Positions 29,545-37,550 of a DNA stretch of 64,000 nucleotides are shown piece after piece (within the stretch, counting starts at the first letter, position 1; the number at the start of each line of letters is the position of its first letter). The stretch lies in the NCBI GenBank assembly GCA_001898385.1, contig MKTT01000036.1, forward strand, positions 67,870-131,869, in the 5' to 3' direction. Position numbers and translations under genes: made by a program. The DNA comes from Planctomycetales bacterium 71-10. Lineage in GTDB: Bacteria > Planctomycetota > Planctomycetia > Isosphaerales > Isosphaeraceae. The notes under the pieces are model-generated. The model saw only the letters and a list, made by a program, of their open reading frames with translations, did not search any database and was not told the origin of the DNA.

Positions 29545-30402
29545 TCAGCCCGGATCCAGGCCCAACTCGCGGAGCATGGCCGCCAGCCGCTCGGCCCGCA
29601 GCCGCTCGGCCTCGGCCCGCTCGCGTTCGACCTCGGCGCGAAGGCGTTGGGCCTCGGCCTTCTCTCGCTCCGCCTCGGCCCACTCCTCGGCCTTCTCGGC
29701 GCGGCGGTGGGCGGCGTTGGCGAGGCGGTGCTCGGCGCGGGCGCGGCGCTCGGCCTCGTCGGCGCGGATCTTCTCCTCGTCGCGCTGGCGGATGGCCTGC
29801 GCGGCGGTGCCGAAGGGGGTGCCGTCGGGCCGGCGGATGACCAGGGCGTCCTCCTCGGGCGGGGCTTCGAAGGTGACGCCCAGCCGCGGGCTGCGCCGGC
29901 CGTCGACCTCCGGGATCGGCCGCATCCGGCCCCCCTCGCGGAGCCAGCCCTTGAGGGAGCCGGTGCGCGGGTCGTATTCGTAATACTCCTCCACGCCCAG
30001 CCGGTCGTAGAGGGCCTGCTTGCGGGCCATCTCGGCGGGGGTGTTTGTGTGCGAATAGACTTCGAACACGACCTGGGGGGCGAGCCCTCCTTCCAGCCAC
30101 TGCCGGTAGGAATAGCGCCGGCCCTTGGGGCGGCCGAAGACGACCATCGCGTCGGGCGCGACGTGGTCCCTCGCCACCTTCTCGGTGTAGTACCAGAGGA
30201 GGTCGCCGGCGACGAAGACGTCGGGCCGGTCGTCGAAGAGGGCCTCCAGGCCCTCCTTGATGGTCACGATCCAGTCGAACTGCTGGGTGCTGTCGGCCAT
30301 CGGGTTGCCGTCGGAGTCGGGATACGTCGGGTCGTGGACGTCGACGTACAACCCCGTCGGCGCGATCCCCGGGGCCGAAGGCGGCGAGTCGGCGGTGCTC
30401 AC
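29545..30402 (-). CDS. Uma2-family (DUF820) putative endonuclease-fold protein with C-terminal coiled coil
   Basis: The first 190 residues match the Uma2/DUF820 restriction-endonuclease-like fold: DVFVAGDLLWYY, APDAMVVFGRPKG with the metal-binding aspartate, VVFEVYSHTN with the catalytic glutamate, and KQALYDRLGVEEYYEYDP. Residues 205-280 are a long Ala/Glu/Arg-rich coiled coil. These proteins are highly expanded in cyanobacteria and planctomycetes, and their role is not established. The total is 285 residues. A possible terminator follows. Confidence 0.85.
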   Translation of the reverse strand: MSTADSPPSAPGIAPTGLYVDVHDPTYPDSDGNPMADSTQQFDWIVTIKEGLEALFDDRPDVFVAGDLLWYYTEKVARDHVAPDAMVVFGRPKGRRYSYRQWLEGGLAPQVVFEVYSHTNTPAEMARKQALYDRLGVEEYYEYDPRTGSLKGWLREGGRMRPIPEVDGRRSPRLGVTFEAPPEEDALVIRRPDGTPFGTAAQAIRQRDEEKIRADEAERRARAEHRLANAAHRRAEKAEEWAEAEREKAEAQRLRAEVERERAEAERLRAERLAAMLRELGLDPG

Positions 30403-30478
30403 GGCGCGTCCTCCCGGGCTTCGCTTCGGTTCATCCGTATACCGGGGAGTCTAGCCCACGCCGGGCCGCGACGCCACA

Positions 30479-31756
30479 TCATTCGTGGCGCAGGGCCTCG
30501 ATCGGGTCCATCATGGCGGCGCGACGGGCCGGGTAGAGGCCGAACAGGATGCCGACGGCCACCGAGATCCCGAACGACAGCAGGACCGACAGCCCGGTGA
30601 CGAACGCCTTCTGGTCGGGGATGAAGTAGACGATGATCCTCGGGATCGCGATCCCGATGCAGACGCCCAGGATCCCGCCGACGCCCGAGAGCACGACCGT
30701 CTCGATGAGGAACTGCTGGGTGATGTCCTTCCGCTTCGCCCCCAGGGCGCGGCGGATGCCGATCTCGCGGGTGCGCTCGGTGACGGTCGCCAGCATGATG
30801 TTCATGATGCCGATGCCGCCGACCAGCAGCGAGATCGCCGCGATCGTCCCCAGGATGATGCTGAACTGGCGGGCCGCGCGCTGGGCCTCCAGCAGCAGGT
30901 CGTAGGGGACGGTCATCTCGACGTCCTTCTTGGGGTGGTACTTCTCGTAGGCCGCCTTGATGATCGGCACCGTCGGCTGGACCTGGTCGATGTTGGCGAC
31001 CTGGAGGGTGATCTGGGAGAGTTGGGTCTCCTCCGCCTCCATGGAGCCGGAGCGGTTGTTGATGATCCGCTCGCCGAACCGCACCTTGCAGGTGTTCAGC
31101 GGGATGTAGACGTCCTTGTTGAAGTCCTGCGCCGCGAGGCTGCCGCCCACGCCCGCGGAACTCTCGCGCTCCCGGGTGACGCCGACCACGGTGTAGTAGT
31201 CGGTCCCCAGGCGCACGGTCTGGCCGACGGGGTCCTCGTAGGGGAAGAGGGTCTTGGCGGTGGTGGAGGCGAGGACGGCGTAGTTCTGGTACTTCTCGTT
31301 GTCGGCCGCGGTGAGGAACCGCCCGCGCTCCATCTGGAGCATGTTGAACTCGGCGTAGTCCTGGGTGGTCCCCACGACGCGGCCGTCCAGGGTGTACTGG
31401 AGGCGGCGGATCCCCTTGCGGATCTCGCGGATGGGCAAGACCTTGCGGATCGTGGGGACGGTGGCCAGGATCCGGTCGTAGTCGTCGTACTTGATGCCGT
31501 AGTTGAGGATGCGCGAGGGCCGGCCGCCGGTGGCCTGGGCCTCGTCGCTGGGCTTGACCGAGCGGACGATGATGTTGGTGGCGCCGAGGGCCCGGATGCG
31601 CTCCTGGGCGTCGCGGCTGGACCCCTCGGCGATCGCCAGCATCGAGATGACGGCGGCCACGCCGAAGACGATGCCGAGCACCGTCAGCCCCGACCGCAGC
31701 TTGTGCAGCAGCAGGCTCTTCATGCCGAGTTTCAGGCCGCGCCAGATGCGTCGCAT
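30479..31756 (-). CDS. MacB-type ABC transporter permease
   Basis: This 425-residue inner-membrane protein has an N-terminal helix (SGLTVLGIVFGVAAVISML), a large periplasmic MacB_PCD domain (about 45-270) and three C-terminal helices of the FtsX domain, including ERTREIGIRRALGAKRKDI. It lacks its own ATPase, which is the separate gene upstream. It is the last gene of the tolC-adaptor-ATPase-permease operon. The start at ATG 31756 is backed by AGGAA about 9 nt upstream. By family it is a mechanotransmission efflux permease for toxins, peptides or lipoproteins; the substrate is unknown. Confidence 0.9.
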   Translation of the reverse strand: MRRIWRGLKLGMKSLLLHKLRSGLTVLGIVFGVAAVISMLAIAEGSSRDAQERIRALGATNIIVRSVKPSDEAQATGGRPSRILNYGIKYDDYDRILATVPTIRKVLPIREIRKGIRRLQYTLDGRVVGTTQDYAEFNMLQMERGRFLTAADNEKYQNYAVLASTTAKTLFPYEDPVGQTVRLGTDYYTVVGVTRERESSAGVGGSLAAQDFNKDVYIPLNTCKVRFGERIINNRSGSMEAEETQLSQITLQVANIDQVQPTVPIIKAAYEKYHPKKDVEMTVPYDLLLEAQRAARQFSIILGTIAAISLLVGGIGIMNIMLATVTERTREIGIRRALGAKRKDITQQFLIETVVLSGVGGILGVCIGIAIPRIIVYFIPDQKAFVTGLSVLLSFGISVAVGILFGLYPARRAAMMDPIEALRHE

Positions 31757-31791
31757 GGTCTCGATTCCTGCGGGGAGGGCGGGGGCGGTTC

Positions 31792-32616
31792 TCAAGCCTC
31801 GACGGCGGCGGCCGATTCCTCGGCGGCCGCGGCGGCGGCGAGCATGCGGGGGCTGGGGCCGTCCTCGATGATCTGGCCGTCGCGCATGCGGATGATCCGC
31901 TTGGCGTGCTCGGCGATGTCGTCCTCGTGCGTGACCATGATGATGGTCTTGCCCGAGTCGTTCAGCCGCTGGAGCATGTCCATGATCTCGTGGCTGGTCT
32001 TGGTGTCGAGGTTGCCGGTCGCCTCGTCGGCGAGGATGATGTACGGGTCGTTGATGAGCGACCGCGCGATGGCCACGCGCTGCTGCTGGCCGCCGGAGAG
32101 CTGCGTGGGGCGGTGGTCGAGGCGCTCGGCCAGGCCGACCATCTTGGCCAGTTCGACCGAGCGCTCGACGGCCTCGGGGCTCAGCTCTCCCCCCCCCTGG
32201 TACGTCAGCGGGAGCTGGATGTTCTCCAGCACGGTGTACTGCTGGATGAGGTTGTACGACTGGAAGATGAAGCCGAGGTAGCGGGAGCGGACCTCGGACA
32301 GCTCGTCGTCGTCGAGCCGGGAGACGTCGCGGTCGCCCAGGAAGTACTGGCCGGACGACGGGCGGTCGAGGCAGCCGAGCAGGTTGAGCATGGTGCTCTT
32401 GCCCGAGCCCGACGCGCCCATGATGGCGACGTACTCGCCGGGGTGGAAGTCGACCGACACCCCCCGGAGGGCGTGCACGGTGACGGTCTGGCTGGGCCCC
32501 CGGCGGCGGAAGAGTCCGCCGCCGGAGGGGGCGTGGCCCATGACGTACGTCTTGCGGACGTCGACGATCGAGACCAGGGGCTTGCCGCCCTGGGAGGGGG
32601 TGGGTCGGAAATCCAC
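31792..32616 (-). CDS. MacB/LolD-type ABC transporter ATPase
   Basis: This 274-residue ATPase has Walker A GASGSGKST (67-75), the Q-loop in FQSYNLI, signature LSGGQQQR (173-180), Walker B IILADE (193-198) and the H-loop in VTHEDD. The start is GTG 32616, two bases after the adaptor's stop and preceded by a G-run. Earlier in-frame codons lie inside the adaptor's Gly/Pro-rich tail. An insertion GHAPSGGGLFRRRGPSQ follows the first strand. It powers the adjacent permease. Confidence 0.93.
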   Translation of the reverse strand: MDFRPTPSQGGKPLVSIVDVRKTYVMGHAPSGGGLFRRRGPSQTVTVHALRGVSVDFHPGEYVAIMGASGSGKSTMLNLLGCLDRPSSGQYFLGDRDVSRLDDDELSEVRSRYLGFIFQSYNLIQQYTVLENIQLPLTYQGGGELSPEAVERSVELAKMVGLAERLDHRPTQLSGGQQQRVAIARSLINDPYIILADEATGNLDTKTSHEIMDMLQRLNDSGKTIIMVTHEDDIAEHAKRIIRMRDGQIIEDGPSPRMLAAAAAAEESAAAVEA

Positions 32617-32618
32617 GA

Positions 32619-34556
32619 TCAGTTGCCCCCCCCGGGCCCGCCCGGCCCGCCGCCGCCCGGCCCGCCCGGCCCCCGCCCGCCGAATCCGCCGCCCGGCCCG
32701 CCGCCGCCCGGCCCGCCGCCGTTCTGTCGCATCTGCTTCATCTGCTCGATCATCTCGGGGGTGACGCCGGCCTTCTTGAGGATCTCGGCCTTCTCCTCCT
32801 CGGTGCCGGACCGCATCTTGGCGCGGTCCTCCTCGCTGAGGTTCTGGAACATCGCGCCGAAAGCCCCGGCACCGCGACGGCCGCCCTTCCCCTTGGCCTT
32901 GGCGGCGTCGGGCCCGCCCGCGCCGGGGGCTCCGGGGCCTCCTCCGCCGGGGCCGCCCGCGCCGGGGGCGCCGGGGCCGCCCGCGCCGGGCCCTTCGGCC
33001 TTGCCGTCGGCCTTGGCCCATTCCTGCTTGCCGGCGGCCCCGCCGCCGCGACCGACGGAGAACAGCTCGCGCTTCTCCTCGTCGGAGAGGAGGGCGACCG
33101 GGTTCAGGGCGACGACCTGGCCGGCCTCGGCACCGCCGACGACCTCGATGTACTTGTCGTTGGTCGCCCCGAGCGTGATCTCCTTGCGGGTGTAGCCGTT
33201 GGGGCCCTTGACGGCGACGTGGTCCTTCCCCTTGAACTCCAGCACCGCCTGCACGGGGACGGTCAGGACGTCCTCCTTGCGGTCGACGAGGATGACGACC
33301 TCGGCGTTCATGCCGGGGCGGAGGCCGGGGAGCGGGTTGTCGATCTTGATGTGCGAGGTGTAGACCTTGATGTCCGAGCTGAAGAAGCTCGACGGATCCG
33401 GCAGCGGGGCGACGTCGGAGACGGTCCCGTCCAGCTCCTGGTCGGCGAAGGCGTCGACGCGGATCTTGGCCTTGAGCTTCCCGACGCCCATCCGCGAGGC
33501 GATCTTGTCGAGCTGCGACTCGTGGATCTTGGCGTTCACCTGCATGTTGGTGATGTCGGGGAGGCTGAAGATCGGCTGCCGCTCGCGGACGGAGGCGCCC
33601 TCCTCGACCTGGGGCGTGTTGCTGCCGAAGTTGCGGCCCGGGTCGTTGGCGTAGACGATCAGGCCGTCGCCGGGGGCGAAGAGCTTGCAGTTGGCGATCT
33701 GCCGCTCGTACTTCGCCTCCTTCTGCTTCTCCAGGTCGTAGGTCTGCTCCTTGGCCTTCTCGTCGGAGAGCGCCTTCTCGACGTCGCTGCGCAACTCCTT
33801 GATGGTCTTGGCCTTGGTGAACTGAACCAGGACCTTCAGCTTGCTGTTGGCCTGCTCCAGGGCGAACTGGGCCTTCTGGAGGTTCAGCTCCTCGGTCTTC
33901 TTCTGGGCGAGCGAGACGTAGCCCTTGTCGTACATCCGGTTGGCCCACTCGACGCGGTCGGCGGCGCGGGCGAGGTCGGACTCGGCGAGCTTGATCTCGC
34001 CGTTGATGGTAGCCAGCTCCTGGCCGAAGATGCCGTCCTCGTACTCCTTGACGGCGATCTCGGCGACCTCGCGGGTCAGCTTGGCCTGCTCATACGCGGC
34101 CTTGGCGCCCTCGGTGGAGATCCGCTGGTTGGTGAGCGACTCGCGGAGCGTGGCCGAGTCCAGCTCGCAGACCAGGTCCCCCTTCTTGACCTTCGTCCCC
34201 TCGGGGAGGATCGTCAGGATGGTGGTCGACCCTTCCACCTGGTTGTAGACGACCTCGTTCTTGGCGCTCTCCAGCGAGCCCTTCTCGGTCACGGTGATCG
34301 GCAGGGGGCCGCGGCGGATCTCGAACGGGATGACGTCGATGGCGGCGGGGGCGAAGAAGCCGCGGATCGGCTTGCTCATGCCCGGGACGCTGACCAGGGC
34401 CACGCCCCCCACCGCCAGGAGGGAGACGAGCCCCAGGGCCAACATCTTGCCGAGCGAGGCCTTACGGCGCCTCGGTCGCTGCAGCGGCGGCAGGTCGCGC
34501 GTCGCCTGTGCCGGGGCCGAGGCTGGGGCCTCGGTATTCTGCAGGGAAAAGTTCAC
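32619..34556 (-). CDS. MacA-type periplasmic adaptor (HlyD family) with Gly/Pro-rich tail
   Basis: This 645-residue adaptor has one N-terminal transmembrane segment (about 38-58), a barrel-sandwich domain (TILPEGTKVKKGDLVCELDSA), a long coiled-coil hairpin (about 135-300) and beta-barrel plus membrane-proximal domains (to about 500). Its unusual tail has GPGG/GAPGAGG repeats around a helical patch, NLSEEDRAKMRSG to EMIEQMKQMR, resembling a metal-resistance or Spy-type helix. The GTG start has GGGAGG 9 nt upstream. It overlaps the upstream tolC gene by 95 bp in another frame. Confidence 0.9.
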   Translation of the reverse strand: MNFSLQNTEAPASAPAQATRDLPPLQRPRRRKASLGKMLALGLVSLLAVGGVALVSVPGMSKPIRGFFAPAAIDVIPFEIRRGPLPITVTEKGSLESAKNEVVYNQVEGSTTILTILPEGTKVKKGDLVCELDSATLRESLTNQRISTEGAKAAYEQAKLTREVAEIAVKEYEDGIFGQELATINGEIKLAESDLARAADRVEWANRMYDKGYVSLAQKKTEELNLQKAQFALEQANSKLKVLVQFTKAKTIKELRSDVEKALSDEKAKEQTYDLEKQKEAKYERQIANCKLFAPGDGLIVYANDPGRNFGSNTPQVEEGASVRERQPIFSLPDITNMQVNAKIHESQLDKIASRMGVGKLKAKIRVDAFADQELDGTVSDVAPLPDPSSFFSSDIKVYTSHIKIDNPLPGLRPGMNAEVVILVDRKEDVLTVPVQAVLEFKGKDHVAVKGPNGYTRKEITLGATNDKYIEVVGGAEAGQVVALNPVALLSDEEKRELFSVGRGGGAAGKQEWAKADGKAEGPGAGGPGAPGAGGPGGGGPGAPGAGGPDAAKAKGKGGRRGAGAFGAMFQNLSEEDRAKMRSGTEEEKAEILKKAGVTPEMIEQMKQMRQNGGGPGGGGPGGGFGGRGPGGPGGGGPGGPGGGN

Positions 34557-37131
34557 TGAACGCCTCCCATTCGTCGTAAGGCAGGGTGCCGATGTCGCGG
34601 TAGAGGGTCAAGCGGGCGGTCTGGAAGCTCTGCCAGTTCGCGAGGATCGTCCCCTGGAAGCCGATCAGGCTGGACTGGGCGCCGAGGAGGTTCTGGGTCT
34701 GGGTCGCCGCGTTGGCCGTCGCCGCCAGGTTGTTCCCCGAGGTCGCCGCCGGGGGCGCCACCAGCTGCTCGAACGCCTGATCCTTCAGCCTCGCCTGGAG
34801 TTCCAGCTGCTGCTTGGAGATCGCGTAGTTGAAGTAGGCGATTTGCATCTGGCGGATGTCTTGACGAAGGTTCAATTTCAGGGCGTCTTCCTGGGATTGC
34901 AGGCTGCGACGCTGGCGTTGATAGTCGATGATCGCCTGGCGGAAGCTGTTCCGCTCGGAGAGCCGGATCAAGGGCAGCTCCGCGTTCAGCACCAGGCTCA
35001 ACTGGGTGGACCTGGAATCGAACCCGAACGGATTGGTGGTCGTGGGGGGGGTCAGGACCTGATTCGTCAGGCCGACGTTGAGTATACCCTTGAGGGCGTT
35101 CGCCCGGAAACGGATTTGCCGCCAGGCGTCGTAGAGCTGGGCCCGGTTGTTCATCATGTCCAGCCGGTATTCGAGCGCCGTCCGCACGGCCGCCTGGAGG
35201 ATGTCCTCCAGCCCGCTCTCGTCCGCCTCGCCCTTCGAATCCTTGTAGGGCCCCAGGACCGACCGGCCGTCGATCACCACGTCTTCCAGGTCCGGCACCT
35301 TGCCGACGATGGCGGGCAGCTCCTTCAGGTCCCGCCTGGGGTTCCGCTGCCAGCGGTCCAGCTCCATGTAGACGTCCTTGAACGGCTGGTACAGGCTCAG
35401 GTCGACCGTCAGCGGCGTGTCGGTCGGCAGGCCCATCTGCATCTTGAACGAGTCCAGGTTGTTCCTGTACGTCAGGATGTCCTGGGCCAGCGTCCGGCGG
35501 CCGTTGATGAGCGAGTTCTGGGCCTGGTCGACCTGGAGCTGCGTCAGGCCCGACGCCTCGCCGTCGATGAGCTGCTTGTACAGGTTGACGATCTGCTCCA
35601 GGGTGGCGACGTTCCGCTTGTCGATCTCGATCTGGGCGGCGTCGAGCACCACCGGGATGAACCCGACGGTCGGGTCGGTGTTGCCGGCGCTGGAGAAGCC
35701 GGCCAGGGCGAAGGTGGACCCCAGGTTCTGCACCGTGCCGGCGATCAGCACCGACACGATGAATTCCTGCCGGAACTTAGCGAACGCCCGGACCTGATAG
35801 AGCAGCGACCGCTCGGCCAGCGTCAGGGCCTCCAGGGTCACGGCCCGGCCGCCGCCCCGCAGCAGCGGCTGGACGAAGGTCAGGGGCAGCGACGACTGGA
35901 CGAGCGACGGCTGGAAGGGCTTGTTCCCCACCAGGTTGAACACGACCTGGTTGGCGAAGCCGACCAGGATCCGGCCGCCCGAGTTGAGCAGCTTGCCCAT
36001 CCCGGCGACCTCGCTCATCTGGAGCGACGAGACCTGGCCGCCGGGCGAGTAGCGCGTCTGATAGTTGAAGACGTTCGGCGGGTTCAGCGCCGGGAAGCCC
36101 GCCCCGAGCGGGGACGTGCTGGGGCTCATGCCGGCGTAGAACTGGGGCTGGAACGCGAACCGCTGGAGCGTCACGGCCAGGGCCGAGGAGTAGAGCGATT
36201 CGAGCTGCGTCTGGTAGTAGCGGCTGTTGATGAGGGCCAGGGTGAACGCCTGCTGCATGTTCACCTTGTAGAACTTGCCCCCCGGCGGCAGGCCGGCCGC
36301 GGCGGCCTCGTCCAGCTCGGGGATCGAGGGGACGAGGATGCCGGACAGCTCGGCGGCCTGCTCCTGGGTGAAGGCGCCGTCGCCGCGCTCGGGGACCATG
36401 CGGTCCGGCCTGGGGACGTTGGGGTCGGCCAGGTCGCGGCCCTCGGGGTTGGGGTCGAGGGGGGCGGCCGGGGCCGGCGACAGGGGCCGGTCCGGGTCGA
36501 CGACGGCCGGATCCTGGAAGCCGGCCGGCTTCAGGGCCAGGTCGCGGCGCGGCGGCGGGATCTTGGGCCGGGCGTCGGCCAGGAGGACGGGGGCGGCCTT
36601 GGGGTCGCGGGCCTTGTCGAGCTTCAGGGCGGCGGCGCCGTTCGGGGCCGCGGCGCCGGGCGGGGTGAACGGCGAGGGGGAGGCCGGCGGGCCCGGGGGC
36701 GAGGCCGGGGCCTGGCCCGGGTCGCGGGGGGGGGCGAGGTCGGCCTGGGCCTGACGCTCGGCGTCCCAGCGCTCCAGCATCTCCATATAGCCGTTCCCCT
36801 CGACCGGCACGATCAGCCGGTTGTCGGGCCACTGCGGCACCGGCGAGAGGGCCTCGGCCGCGGGGTCGTCGGGCGGGGCCGGCGGGAAGTCCTGGTCGTA
36901 GGGGTCGGCGAACCGCGACAGGGCCGGCGGCTCCGGCGAATAGGTGTCGAGCCGCCAGCGCGGGTCGCGACTCTTCTCGAAGATCGCCTCCGAGACGTCC
37001 TGGTTGGCCCATTCCCGGAAGAATTCTCGGGTGCAGCCCGGCTGGGTCCCCAGCACGGCCGCCAGCAAGGCCGACATCGTGCCGAACCTCGCGGACGGTC
37101 GGCCGGCATGGGTTAGCGATTTCTCGGCCAT
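34462..37131 (-). CDS. TolC-like outer-membrane efflux protein
   Basis: This 889-residue protein has an N-terminal hydrophobic core (SALLAAVLG) and Cys33 that may be a weak lipobox. Residues 75-240 are a Pro/Ala-rich low-complexity linker absent from classical TolC. Two TolC repeats with coiled-coil and beta segments follow (about 290-850), including TFVQPLLRGGGR and LRLSERNSFRQA-like motifs. It is first in the operon and its 3' end overlaps the adaptor by 95 bp. With the downstream genes it would form a tripartite efflux pump spanning both membranes. Confidence 0.88.
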   Translation of the reverse strand: MAEKSLTHAGRPSARFGTMSALLAAVLGTQPGCTREFFREWANQDVSEAIFEKSRDPRWRLDTYSPEPPALSRFADPYDQDFPPAPPDDPAAEALSPVPQWPDNRLIVPVEGNGYMEMLERWDAERQAQADLAPPRDPGQAPASPPGPPASPSPFTPPGAAAPNGAAALKLDKARDPKAAPVLLADARPKIPPPRRDLALKPAGFQDPAVVDPDRPLSPAPAAPLDPNPEGRDLADPNVPRPDRMVPERGDGAFTQEQAAELSGILVPSIPELDEAAAAGLPPGGKFYKVNMQQAFTLALINSRYYQTQLESLYSSALAVTLQRFAFQPQFYAGMSPSTSPLGAGFPALNPPNVFNYQTRYSPGGQVSSLQMSEVAGMGKLLNSGGRILVGFANQVVFNLVGNKPFQPSLVQSSLPLTFVQPLLRGGGRAVTLEALTLAERSLLYQVRAFAKFRQEFIVSVLIAGTVQNLGSTFALAGFSSAGNTDPTVGFIPVVLDAAQIEIDKRNVATLEQIVNLYKQLIDGEASGLTQLQVDQAQNSLINGRRTLAQDILTYRNNLDSFKMQMGLPTDTPLTVDLSLYQPFKDVYMELDRWQRNPRRDLKELPAIVGKVPDLEDVVIDGRSVLGPYKDSKGEADESGLEDILQAAVRTALEYRLDMMNNRAQLYDAWRQIRFRANALKGILNVGLTNQVLTPPTTTNPFGFDSRSTQLSLVLNAELPLIRLSERNSFRQAIIDYQRQRRSLQSQEDALKLNLRQDIRQMQIAYFNYAISKQQLELQARLKDQAFEQLVAPPAATSGNNLAATANAATQTQNLLGAQSSLIGFQGTILANWQSFQTARLTLYRDIGTLPYDEWEAFSELFPAEYRGPSLGPGTGDARPAAAAATEAP

Positions 37132-37550
37132 TCTTCTCGCCTCGACTGGCATCCCTGGAGGATCGCCGCCCCACCGGGGCGCACCGCGGCGCCGCGGCCG
37201 ACTTGGCCGGCGCCCCCCGGGGGGATGCGCCGTCCTCCGCCGCGACCGGCCGCCGCGTCACGGGTTGTATCGGGATTGCGGGTCGTGCGAGTTGAGCCGA
37301 AGGTGCGGCGGGGTCGCGACGTCCGGGCGGCCGTGGGCGGCAATTGGTGTGCAGCCGGGGGCGCGTCAAGGCCGAAATTGCAGAGGTCAATCGGGCCCCT
37401 TGGCGCCGGATACGCGCCGAGCCCGTCCGGGACGACGGCCGAAGCCGTCCCCCCCGGCGAGTCTCACGAGGGACGCCCGCCGCGAGGCGCCGTGGCGAGT
37501 CGCCTCGCGTGCGGAACGCGGAACGAAGCCTGGGAGAAGGGAGTCTCCAG
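37132..37550. other. 419-bp divergent intergenic region
   Basis: It must carry promoters for the efflux operon (minus strand) and the FG-GAP protein (plus strand), but I could not pick convincing -35/-10 pairs. A GGGAG site lies just before the FG-GAP start. No gene is seen. Confidence 0.5.
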
